Shown piece by piece: positions 1 to 10,400 of a stretch of DNA of 64,000 nucleotides (its first letter is position 1; every line of letters starts with the position of its first letter). The stretch lies in contig JAFEKR010000009.1 in NCBI GenBank assembly GCA_019022495.1, forward strand, positions 558,001 to 622,000, read 5' to 3'. The notes beneath the pieces are model-generated. The model was not told where the DNA came from. It did not search any database and saw only the letters and a list, made by a program, of their open reading frames with translations. The DNA is from Epichloe hybrida (taxonomy: Eukaryota; Ascomycota; Sordariomycetes; Hypocreales; Clavicipitaceae). Both the position numbers and the translations under genes were made by a program.

Positions 1-31
1 ACCCAGGCCACTCACTCACCTTGTATCTCGC

Positions 32-1243
32 ATGGTAGCCACAAATCCGCGACAGAGATATAGTGCTGCCAAGACTGACGAAAAGCTTTCCATGCTCGGA
101 GGCATTAACCAGATCTATCATGGCAACTGCTGCAAGAAACCCATGTCTTGGGTTGAGGATAAATGGGACAAGAAATTCGCGAGCCTCGTTGCTCTTCAGA
201 GAGAGAATGACCTTCAACGGAAACGAATCATGGAGTTGGAAGGCATGGACAAAACATACGAGGCAAGACTGGAGAAGCAGCGCCAGAAACATGAGCAGGA
301 TGTATTCAGACTGCAGAATCTGCTTAAGAAATCCGAGGAGAGATGCCAACGGTTCGAGTCGGAAACATCAGACCGACGAAGGAGATCACATAGTTCTCGG
401 GGCTCCCATGGGTACGAGTCGCCACGTTCTGTGCTCTCAGGTGGGAGGAGGAACACTCACAACAAAGCCCTCACACCGCATGGAGTCGGCCTTGGGGTGA
501 CGACATGCCCAAAATCAACACCACCGAAAGCCACGGGAGTTCGCAAAACGGTGAGCCTGACGGTCTCGACCAGTCCCCAACAGCAACAACAACCGCAACG
601 ATCCCAATCAATGGTCGTACCAACACCCGAACCTCCTACCAGCTACATGCGGATGCTCCGAAGTAGTCCTGCGGTAACGCAATCGCCAGCTGCAAAGCCC
701 CCGCCAGGACAACGCTCTCCCAGCATGAGCGGTAATTTGTCGAGCTACGCTCTACGATCGCGAGGGAGCGGCTCCAAGCTTCCTCTCCCCGTAACGCCGA
801 GCCAAAGCAACGCGCCAGTCCTGAAGCGCGACCAAAGTATGACGGACAGCAGCATGGCTTCATCTGTTTTCTCGCGACATAGTCTGGAGACGGTGTCCAC
901 TCCGTCTGCCTACGATAATCCCATCATGCGCCGGGCACCGACCGCCGGCGATAAAAACCCGAGACCTCACTGGAGTCAGCTTGATGAGCGGCCGCCATCG
1001 CCAGCAGAACGGCCACCCTGCGCGGAGCGAGATGATGAAGGAAGGCCATCCACTTCAGCTAGCCCCGTACTTTCCATGTCCCCGTCAGCCGTGTCATCCC
1101 CCCGAACGCAGAGATCAGGTTTCCTCGCCGACGAGGCAGACGCAAACGCCACTTCTAGACCTGGTCCGCCGTCCTTGCAGACTATGAAGAGTTGGGCGGA
1201 TGTAGCCAAGCTCGAGAAGAGGCGGCCAGGTGGGGGAAAGTAA
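32..1243 (+). CDS. Hypothetical coiled-coil and low-complexity protein, possibly lacking its 5' end
   Basis: I do not recognise this protein (403 codons as read). About residues 45-115 are rich in Lys, Glu, Arg and Gln with heptad-like spacing and look like a coiled coil. The remainder is Ser/Pro/Thr-rich and probably disordered, with a short Gln run near residue 185 and a basic end (KRRPGGGK). The frame is open from the ATG at 32 back to the window edge, so the true start may lie in an upstream exon outside the window. The stop is clear. It converges on the LYR-protein gene. The architecture would suit a cytoskeletal or scaffold protein, but nothing in the sequence fixes a function. Confidence 0.6.
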   Translation: MVATNPRQRYSAAKTDEKLSMLGGINQIYHGNCCKKPMSWVEDKWDKKFASLVALQRENDLQRKRIMELEGMDKTYEARLEKQRQKHEQDVFRLQNLLKKSEERCQRFESETSDRRRRSHSSRGSHGYESPRSVLSGGRRNTHNKALTPHGVGLGVTTCPKSTPPKATGVRKTVSLTVSTSPQQQQQPQRSQSMVVPTPEPPTSYMRMLRSSPAVTQSPAAKPPPGQRSPSMSGNLSSYALRSRGSGSKLPLPVTPSQSNAPVLKRDQSMTDSSMASSVFSRHSLETVSTPSAYDNPIMRRAPTAGDKNPRPHWSQLDERPPSPAERPPCAERDDEGRPSTSASPVLSMSPSAVSSPRTQRSGFLADEADANATSRPGPPSLQTMKSWADVAKLEKRRPGGGK

Positions 1244-1614
1244 CGCGATGACGTTTTTTTCCCAAGTCGATAGTCATGGGAAAAGATGTATGGGAAGAGG
1301 AAGGAGGATATTGGGGAATGGAGCTCAGATGGTTGTGCCTGAAGAGTGCATATAGGACGGGATGCATTGTACTCTGAAAAGTTAATTTTTTTTTATACTC
1401 AGAACATGGAAAAGTGTGCATGACGGACTTGAAAAGAAGAAGATGATGATTTTCCCATGTCCAATAGACATTGATACTTTGCTGATGAGTCTATTGACCT
1501 GATGACTCCGAGATACCAACGCTCATGATGTCCTTTTCCCAAACGCCTAACGCGGCCCCCCGTGTGACCCGCATACGCAAAGTAACCCCTTTCCTTTCAA
1601 AATACCCTCAAATG
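1244..1614. other. Intergenic region between convergent genes
   Basis: This is the shared 3' flank of the two converging genes. I see a short T run near 1387-1394 and otherwise unremarkable AT-richer sequence. Nothing further can be supported. Confidence 0.6.
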
Positions 1615-2864
1615 TCAGGCCTTGTTCCCATTGACGTTTGCGCCCCCCCTTGCAAGATATCTCAACAACCTCGCCCTTTCAGACTGCACCAAGGCATTCC
1701 ACTTTGGACCCGTAAACGGATCGACCTCCTTTGTCGGACCAGCCACAGCACCTCCAAGCTGTGCGTCGATGGCCACCAAGAGCGGGAACGACGCAGCAGG
1801 GTACACGCCGACATTCGGACGGTCCTCCGAGTCCTCCGAGTCCTCCTTGATGGGTTTCACGATCTTCCTGGCAGACCTGGCGCGCGAAGAAGACGATTTC
1901 CCCGGCACAGCTCCCCTTTGCTCCTCGAGAAAACGGTTGAGCGCTTCCCCCCTCGCCACCCAATCCCGCCACGTCTTTTCAAGCTGCCACTCCCACCAGA
2001 GCCGCGACAGCTGGACGCTCCAACCGAACGAGGCCGTGGACGGCCTCGACCCCGCCGCAGCATCTTCGTCGCCGACGGACAGCCCCTCTCTTCTCATCTG
2101 TGCCGCCATCAGGCCATCCCACTGGTCTTCCAGCGCAGCATCCAACCTCGGCCCCTCGTCCATCTCGACCAACCTCGACATCTTCTCCCGGAACAAGCGC
2201 CCTCGCCTGCCGACCATCTTGGACAGTCCACGCGGCTGGGGCTTCTTCAGTCGTAGAAAGGGCTGTCCGTCGGCTGTGGCGCAGAGACGAAGAGCGCGGG
2301 TTCTGGAGCCCAGCGTGTAGGCCGGTGCGTAGTGCGGCGAACCATCTTTGGACGTGTTCACGAGAAATGCCTCTTGAGCGGATGGTCTGGGCGGCGGCAG
2401 CGGCGGCGGCGGGTTTCGATTACGCGAGGGCGAGAGCGGAGGGGCTGGCCGAGAGCGCAGATGGGATGTGATTTGGGAGTGTTCGCGGGATTTTCGGTCT
2501 TGGGCTTTGGAAAATAGAGATAGGAACTAGTTGGGTCGGAGCGGCCGGGATGAGTAGTTTTTTTTTTTTTTCAGGGTAGTGTGGTTTTGATTGACTTGAT
2601 GGGGAGGGAGGATTTTGAAAGCCGCCTCACCTTGTAGCCTGCCGCCATGGAAGCATACACGAGCCTGAAGCTCGTTAGCGGCCGGTTCTTGATGAAGCGC
2701 TTCCGGATGACATGTTGGATTGCGCTTCTGGGGTGCTGAGTCTGCGTCTGTAGGTCGTTTGGGAGGGGAATCTTGCGTGCGGACCGAAGCAGCGCGCGGT
2801 AGAGGGAGAGGGCCGCGATGCGGTGTCGCGAGTTCCGCGCTGGGATGAACGGCAGTCGGTGCAT
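1615..2864 (-). CDS. LYR-motif (Complex1_LYR family) protein with long C-terminal extension, probably mitochondrial
   Basis: Two exons, 2864-2631 and 2370-1615, are separated by a 260-nt intron (donor GTGAGG). Together they encode 329 aa. The N-terminus is basic (MHRLPFIPARNSRHR) and is followed directly by the LYR motif at residues 21-23 in ALSLYRALLR, with a further basic helix ending in KRFIKNRPLTS. This is the signature of the Complex1_LYR family, whose members act as assembly or accessory factors in the mitochondrial matrix, often with acyl-carrier protein. Most members are around 100 aa. Here about 250 extra residues follow, including a Trp-rich stretch (RLWWEWQLEKTWRDW) and an acidic/Ser region. 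The start was chosen as the ATG just before the basic presequence; an in-frame reading continues upstream without family similarity. Which complex it serves cannot be told. Confidence 0.75.
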
Positions 2865-4814
2865 TGTAGAGACGCGGATAGCATTGTGATGCTCGGTGAG
2901 TCGTGACTGCGCGATGCCAAGGTCGTGACGGCGGCGTGTGAGAATGAAGGGTGTTGCTTGTTGAGCTTGTGAGCTTTGATTGAGCTGGTTCCTTCCCTGC
3001 ACGAGAGTGGGGGCACCGAGAGCACTGGTCAAATGAACGAACGTTTAATCCGTGTGATTAAAATCCATGAATTGCAATTTGCCAGTGGATGCATTTTGCC
3101 GGAAAGAGCGTCAATAGGGCTGACATTTGTCGTTCTCGTTTCATGCTTGAATACGGATCCGTACTACGGATTACCACGGATTACCACTTACTACATTTGC
3201 ACATGCCGGGCCATCCATCCCCGCTTCCTGCCAGTGACCTCCTGATGGTTCAGACCGAGTGCAAGGCCTCGCCCCGAAGGCCAAAGCGGCTGATGGCGGC
3301 AGTTGTTTCTCATCAGGTCCTTGAATGAATTGGATCATCGTTTGTCCACGCGCCTGCCCAGTGCTCGGGTTCCCGGACTCCGACATGCTCAGCTCGAGGC
3401 CCGAAGCCCGACACTATATCCTTTACAGGGATCCTACACACTTCGTTGGCGGACTCCTTCTGCTTACAAAGCGATTGTGTGTCAGATGGGGACACATGAC
3501 GGACATTTTGTCTCATTATTTGAAGCTCCAGACCATGGACGACGGACTTGTCGTTGACGCGCGGGGAATTCCTCCCAACCTCTCCGAAGCCATCAATTGA
3601 TACTTCGTGTGGATCTGTCCGGAGCAGCCTTCTTCACTTTGAATGTGAAATTTGCAAAGTCCTGTTTCTGTTGGTAACAAACATACGATCAGAGAGAGCT
3701 TGTGTTGTGTCATGCTTTTAGGAAGAAAACAAAACAAAACAAAACAAGAACGCGTAAACAAACACAAACGATGTAAATCTCCCTTGGTTCTCAATTGTGA
3801 CCACCGAGTTATTAAGCTTGTCTGATCGCCGACGGCAGAGCCGGAAGCGGACAAGCAGGGGGGCGGACTTTCTCGCCGCCGCTGGTCAGCTTATTAACAT
3901 GGAGGGGGGGTGATATGTATATACGGAGTGCGGATTATTATGACACAGTAGATATTACTCGTGCCACGCCCCATCCTAGGTAAGGTGAGGCGTGGCACGA
4001 GCCACTCAGACATTCAATTCCCAACAAAGTACTCCGTACTCCGTACCCCTCCGGCATCTACTCACAGTCCGTCTCCGCAGTATGCCAACGGCCTTACTAA
4101 TTAATTATTGCCCGACTATTTTGATCTGCAAATTGGTTAAACCCAGGTTGCCTCGTGGCTCAAAATTGAAGGCACCCATCGGGCCATCGCCCATTCGGCC
4201 CCCCTGTCTCATGCCCCCGGTAAGCTCGGGAAGAGGGACAGGAGTGTCCGTAATCCGTACGGATCCGTACAAGTTGACGGACGGTACAACAACAGAGTAA
4301 ACCCCGGAGGCTGGAGTAGAATGCGGAGAATTCAGTCCATCCTCAAAAGCAGGAGCAAGGCCGGCTTGGGCTGTTATTATCTGTATATATTCCGTATGCG
4401 CGTGTGGTGGCTGCGAGTGCCAGCTTCGACTTGCCCTACTTATCATTACCTACCACTCCTTTTTTCTTTTTTTGCCTTGCTTTTCCTTTTCCTCTCGCGC
4501 AGCGGCACCTCTGAGGCTCTGACAGAGGCTAGTTGCGTCCCTGACTCCCTGGAAACCACCGTGACTGGCCCCTCCCTCAAATTTGGCACTGGCCTCATTT
4601 CAACGCATCACTCCTTCCTTCCGTAACGTCCCACCCAAACTCAAAACGCCTGGCGGAGTCTTCTTCTTTCCTCACGCTTGTTGTCAAGTTGACGCAAGTG
4701 GTCGGCTTGTCGACTCTATGTGTCACCGTGTTGGCCATCAGGTCCCAACTTCTGCGACGTAGCCTCTCCCAGAAGACATACAAGCAGACGACTATAAGCA
4801 GCTCATCCAACATA
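2865..4814. other. Intergenic region with several copies of a TACGGAGTA-type motif
   Basis: No ORF here has recognisable coding character. The region holds palindrome-like short motifs: a TACGGATCCGTA at 3152-3163, a partial copy at 3922-3929, two overlapping copies of TACTCCGTA at 4030-4046, and CCGTACGGATCCGTAC at 4255-4270. A pyrimidine-rich stretch lies at 4456-4500. The right part should contain the promoter and 5' UTR of the gene starting at 4815. Confidence 0.6.
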
Positions 4815-6509
4815 ATGTTTCTTCACTCCGGAGCAAGTTTACACGGCCACGAGTACTCATCGATAAGGTCTCCAACCTCACCATTGCAACCCGCCAAAAG
4901 AGGAAGTCTTCTCAAGACAGCATTGCGGCCTCTTTCTACACCTTCTGACCCAAGTGAAGCCGAACACATCGTCACCTACCGCCGGCCCGAGTTATATAAC
5001 AGTCGCAGAGCGTCCAGCAACGAGACACAATACCGCCCCTCATTAGTTCTCCATCAGCGCGCCGCCTCCTGCAACTTGTCCAAGAAGGACGTCGCCGTCA
5101 GGTTTCGTGAGCCCGGCATGCATCAAGCCCATAGTCCTTACGCGAGCGAGGACGATGAATCCATTGCTGGCTCAGAGCTTACAGATGGAACCACCGACAC
5201 GTCCATTCGCCGCAAAAAGCACAGGCGGATGCCCAGGAAGTCCACGCGATATGCTTTAGCTCAACCTGCACCACAGTCACGCACCAAACAACGACATTTG
5301 GTTCAGATACGGCCTCGATTGCTGTTGCAGCTGCAAGAGATAGGTGATAGGCGAGCCATCCCCGCCTTCGACTTGGTTCCGTCTCACATCGTCGCCGGGA
5401 CTCTCATCATTCCAAAACTTGCGAAGCGATTTCCTCGCATCTTCCATGCGAATGCCGAATTGGGCCAGAATGATGTATTACTGGTGCGTAGCGACGACTA
5501 TGGCTCAACACCGACAAGGCTATCAGAATTACTGTCCGATGACCGTCATGTCGCTCATCATGACAAAGAGGTCTGCGCCGTCATTAGTGCACTCCCGAAA
5601 GGCTGTGGCAATTTGGCAGAACTGGTCATGGAGGACGGATCGTCGTGGTTAGCTTCAGCAATGGCAAATGGTTCATATGAGTTCACTCGCGCTGACGGAG
5701 ACGGCGAAACCACTACTGCCAGGTGGGCGCGGAGGTCAAACATGTCCACGCGCAATAGTCTTGGATCCCTGGAGCCAGCTTCGGCGAAAACCAGTTTGCA
5801 AGACTCGTTGCAAGACTCGAGATGGACTTTTAGCATTATTGACCCGTCGTGTCGGAGACACCCCATCATGGGCTCACTAACAGCTGAAACCTTGGAGGTC
5901 TATGACACTTACACAACATTGTCGACTTCTAGTGGCCGGTTCCCACCCTCCCGTTCCCTCGGCCCGGAAGCAGGCATCCACCACAGTACTCCTGGAGGAT
6001 TCACATCGGAGTCGAGACAAACTATTCAAGTGAGTCACGGGCAGAAGGCGTTGATGATGGCTACGGCGAGTTGGATCCGACTACATCAGCAAGGATGGCC
6101 TGAATCATCCAATCCCAAGTTTGCCAAAGCAGTGCCTCGCCATCGTCGTACCGTAAGTGGCGATACACGCGGCGCAGTCAGACGGCAAACATTTCCCTCG
6201 TACGATGAAGACGGTTCTCATGCAACAAGTCGCCCAAATTCACCTGACAGCATGCACAAGCCGCCGTTATCGAAACACCGACCTCAAGATGGGGTTCCCG
6301 CAAGGGCATTATCTACGGGAAGAGCCTTCATGAAGCGGAGAAGCGACCGGATGCAGGGTTTGGCAACTGTTGATAGTCAGGGAGTGCCATTGCCTACCTT
6401 TGAACATAAAAGACCAAGTATCAAGTCTCTGGAGAAGACAGGCTGTCTGACTAGGATGCGACAGTGGACAAGCAGATTATTTCACAGAAGGACGGAACTC
6501 CCATCCTAA
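4815..6509 (+). CDS. Hypothetical protein, uncharacterised
   Basis: This single exon encodes 564 aa from the first in-frame ATG (4815); the open frame upstream contains no ATG. The N-terminal third is Ser/Arg/Pro-rich with a basic patch (RRKKHRRMPRK). A central block of roughly 150 residues is less biased and looks folded (QIRPRLLLQLQEIGDRRAIP, then RIFHANAELGQNDVLLVRSD). A second folded-looking piece contains WTFSIIDPSCRRHPIMGSL. The tail is again low complexity and basic, with no signal peptide or membrane segment. I recall similar proteins in other Hypocreales only as hypothetical. A nuclear or cytosolic scaffold is possible, but no function is supported. Confidence 0.75.
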   Translation: MFLHSGASLHGHEYSSIRSPTSPLQPAKRGSLLKTALRPLSTPSDPSEAEHIVTYRRPELYNSRRASSNETQYRPSLVLHQRAASCNLSKKDVAVRFREPGMHQAHSPYASEDDESIAGSELTDGTTDTSIRRKKHRRMPRKSTRYALAQPAPQSRTKQRHLVQIRPRLLLQLQEIGDRRAIPAFDLVPSHIVAGTLIIPKLAKRFPRIFHANAELGQNDVLLVRSDDYGSTPTRLSELLSDDRHVAHHDKEVCAVISALPKGCGNLAELVMEDGSSWLASAMANGSYEFTRADGDGETTTARWARRSNMSTRNSLGSLEPASAKTSLQDSLQDSRWTFSIIDPSCRRHPIMGSLTAETLEVYDTYTTLSTSSGRFPPSRSLGPEAGIHHSTPGGFTSESRQTIQVSHGQKALMMATASWIRLHQQGWPESSNPKFAKAVPRHRRTVSGDTRGAVRRQTFPSYDEDGSHATSRPNSPDSMHKPPLSKHRPQDGVPARALSTGRAFMKRRSDRMQGLATVDSQGVPLPTFEHKRPSIKSLEKTGCLTRMRQWTSRLFHRRTELPS

Positions 6510-7434
6510 GGCAATCAATCACTCTTCGTTGTACAAATTTATTGACATGAGCCGGCGCTTTGGATAGTAATACTGACCTCTGTGTACAATTCAATTTTGA
6601 CCACCCAAGTGACAAGCGAGATGTTTAATGATGAGGCGCCAAGGCTAAATAGTAAATAGGAAGGGTCTTTTGCGGAATCAAATCTTGTGCCATGGTTCTT
6701 TTGTTGAGACAGACCTAACCAAACCAATGAAATTTTGTTTGCCTGAGCCAGTGTCGCAAAGGTCGATCGATGAAATTGACCAGACGAGACTGGAAGTTGA
6801 AAATCAAGACCCGCCGTTGGCTGACCAGTGACCCTTGACATCCGCCAGGCTGCCACAGGCTGATGCAGCCTCTTCCCCATCATCAACTCCACGAAGCTTC
6901 ATGTGATGAGCCAAGATCTGATCTGTGCATCATGCTTATGTATGAATGATCCCGAAACAAAGTGTTCCTTTTCTTCTTTTACAGCAAAGATATATATATA
7001 TATATATATATACGATGCAAGCGGCCAAGTGAGATCGTCGAATCAGAACTCCAACAAATGAAGCTCAAGTGGGTCTGATCCGGTCTGGTAAGTGGACATC
7101 TTGCTCCTTGTCCTTTGTCCTGTCCAGTTGCTGCGTCTTGCTGCGTCTCGCTCTTGTTCGGCTGGCAAGCTGATTCATTTAATCAATCCCACCAAACCGC
7201 GACGTCGCAGACTTGTAAAGCTGCCTGCTTTTGGTGAGGTCCATCATTGATATTTTGTATTTTCCATCTTAATTGTCTCTTGTTTGTCTTTTGCATCTTT
7301 GCCCGAGTACCTTCAATCGCCACCCTTGGATTCAATATCCCATCGCACTCTCCTCATTCCTTTCCTCCTCTTCGCCTTCAGAGTTATTGGTCTGCGCGGC
7401 GCACCATCACGAGCAAACAAGTCCAGGGCAGAAT
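6510..7434. other. Intergenic region upstream of the Blm10 gene
   Basis: It contains an AT dinucleotide run and pyrimidine-rich sequence (7240-7400) typical of fungal 5' leaders. A 117-codon minus-strand reading at 6539-6892 shows no recognisable similarity and is not called. The pyrimidine tract probably marks the transcription start area of the downstream gene. Confidence 0.55.
6990..7012. repeat. (AT)n microsatellite
   Basis: An uninterrupted run of about 11 AT units lies in the intergenic region before the Blm10 gene. Confidence 0.9.
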
Positions 7435-10400
7435 ATGGACGAGAACATTGGGCTGCAGCACGAGGGCTCCCTGGCTGCTTTGGCAGCATCTCCAGCCTCG
7501 CATTTGCTCACGAGCTTCCAGGCCTACGAGCCAATCTCTCGAGCCACTTCACCTGGCATTCCGTATCCCAAGTCGGACGAAGACGACAAGAAGCGATACC
7601 GACCACGAACATTTGCATACTTCCAACAGCTACCTTTTGAGGTCGAGCAGGAACGGGAACGTGACGCTGCCCTTCATGGCATCCTTAAACAGCTATACAT
7701 CGCCATCAAGGCCGAGGACTTCTCTCCTGGCGCTTTGCATTGGACTAGAGAGCTGCAGGCTTGGCTGACGCTCAAGTTCGAAATGACGAGAGAACTTCGC
7801 GCCAAGCTCGCGAAGCTATACTACTCGCTGGCGCTGGCGCCAGGCCTAGACCTCAACACCGCGGAGCGCTTCCTGCGGATGGTCTTGACATTGACAAGGT
7901 AGGTCCCCATTCGCCCGTGGAGAGAGCTGCACGTAGCTGTCGGCGGCTTCGATGCCTTGCAACGTGAATCAGACACTGACTTAAAATTTCGGGTCGTGAA
8001 ACAGGAAGAGCCATTACCTCAAGCCCGGCGAAGACCTAACGTTCGACTGGAAGCCATTATGGCATGAAGTGAAAGGTGTTGTCTTACCATCAGAAGTCCC
8101 CTCGTTACAAGGCGGTAGACGACGTCCCGCCAAACAACTGTTAAAGATGTGCACGCATGCCAACACATTCTTCGATCCAAGAGAGCGCCCGGCTATGCTT
8201 GAGGAGTTCCTCCCATTTTTTAGCATCAACGATATGCCGAATGCATTTATAGTAGTAGGGCTCATCAATTCCTTCCTTCCCAGCCACCCTGCTCCTGAAA
8301 AAGATACTGCTGCGCAGCCTCAAGAATTCTTGCCGACCCTTTTCCACCTTTGGTCCATCATGAATAGGTCCAAAGTTGTCGATATCTGCCTCATCGACCT
8401 ACTTTCTCGCCTTGCGAGGGACCACATTGGCTGTGCGCATGTAGCCCACGGCTCCCACGGCATCTTTACCAAAGCTCAGTCAGATCTCATCTTCACATCT
8501 ATTCTGCGCTTGACACAGATTCCCGTTGGGCAAGCCAACTCGCCATATACTGCTATTGACTACCTGGCGGGCGCAGGTGCTTATCTTGAAAAGGACTCTA
8601 AGAAGCATCCCATCCCTTACATGATGGCACGGCTCATTGTCAGCTCTCTTTCGCCAGCGGCAATGGGCCAGGAGGACTCAATGATGGCCAGCTTGGAGGG
8701 ATTGATGGAATCAATTGACACATTTTTCCACCCTTCCAACCAGGGACCTTGGACGAATATGCTCGGTCAATTGACGCTGTACCTCACGGATGCCTTTGTC
8801 TCAAGATGGAATCGTGAACAGAGTACGGAGCTTGACATGCCCGAGGAGCGCAAGATTAGTCCTGAACTTAAAAAACGGTTCGTCGCTTCGTTGAAAGAGA
8901 CAACTTTCATGGGCTTGTTCTCCAAAAGCAGCCGTGTGTCGAATTGTTATTACAATGCTCTGCAAGGATTGGCCTTCCTGGAACCTGATCTGGTGCTTCC
9001 TGGAGCATTGCAGCGTTTCTATCCAAGTCTCCAGGGTCTGGTGGAGGTCCACAGAACAACTTCAAGCTTGAACAGCCTGCAAATGATTGCAAACGTCATG
9101 TCCAAGCTCAAGGGATATCGGTGCCACATCACTGCATTGCTCGCACTAGCTTTGCCAGGAATTGACGCTAATGATCTTAACAAGACACAGTACACTCTGA
9201 ATTTCATTCAAAGTGTAGCATACAGCATACCCATCGTGCCCTTGACAAAGGAGGACAGCCATATCCATGATACCACTATGGCTATGCAATGGGTCCAAGC
9301 TGAAATGGATCGCATGGAGAGAGACGGCCAAAATGTGAAGATTGACTATCAGAATGAGCTCACGGATGAAGAGGAAGCCGACGTCCTGCGCTCATCGACA
9401 GCCGGGTTTGGTGAATTTGTATTGACTCTGTTGGGCAAGGTCTTTACTCTCCTTGAAAATCTCCCCGACGCTAATCAGGTCCGAGGAGGAACACCCGAGG
9501 ACAGCGTCGTGAACGCCTTGCCAGCAGCCCTGTCACCGCTCTTCGCATCTCTCTCCCCTGAACTGTTCGACATGGCTCTGGACAAGATTGCCACTTTCGT
9601 CTCTGGACATGTTGTCCATCAAGCGCGTGACGCCATGGCTTGGATCCTGAATGCTCTGTGCAAGGTGAATCCTGAGAAGACACTCAAGGTCTTTGTCCCC
9701 ATGTTCGTCATCAACATTCGAAATGAAATCGACTACAATCATGCGGCATCGGATCGCACCACGGGTACCGACTACCTACCCCGCGACCGGGCTTTGGTAT
9801 GGCACATAAGCATGCTCGCCATGAGTGTCGTGCATGTAGGAAGAGAAGTTCTCAAATACAAGGACGAATTGCTGGGTATTGCAGTCTATATGCAAGAGAA
9901 GTGCCGTGGGCTGCCCACAATCCTGGTATCAAACTATATACACCATCTGTTACTGAATTTGACCAACACTTATCCAATCGATCATGCACTCTATGAGCCT
10001 GACGTTATCAAGAGAGGCCTGGACATCGATGATTGGGGCAAGACGACATCACCCGCCGATCTCACTATTAGATGGCACCAGCCCTCTCCACCCGAGATCG
10101 ATTTTGCTGTCGAACTGTTTGCTTCACAAACAAAGTCGGCGGCGGAGCAATTGGAACTTCTCATCAGTGACAATCCACCTGTGAGCAGAACAGGAAAGAA
10201 CAAGGAATGGTCCGACGAAGTGTCGAGGTTGATGCAGCAGATCCGCCTTGTTATTTCAGGCATGTCCACCATGTTTGACCCAAAACGTGCCTCTGGCGAC
10301 AGGAGCACCGATGTCAATGGCAAATCGGGGGCCGCTGTCGACAATGAGGGCGATGCCGAAATGATTGACGATGACGACGGCTTGGAAGAGGATGCTGAAG

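Noticed and set aside
3516..3854. 112-codon minus-strand ORF in the region before 4815
   Set aside because: It includes an AAAAC repeat read as Phe-Cys-Phe and shows no coding bias or similarity.
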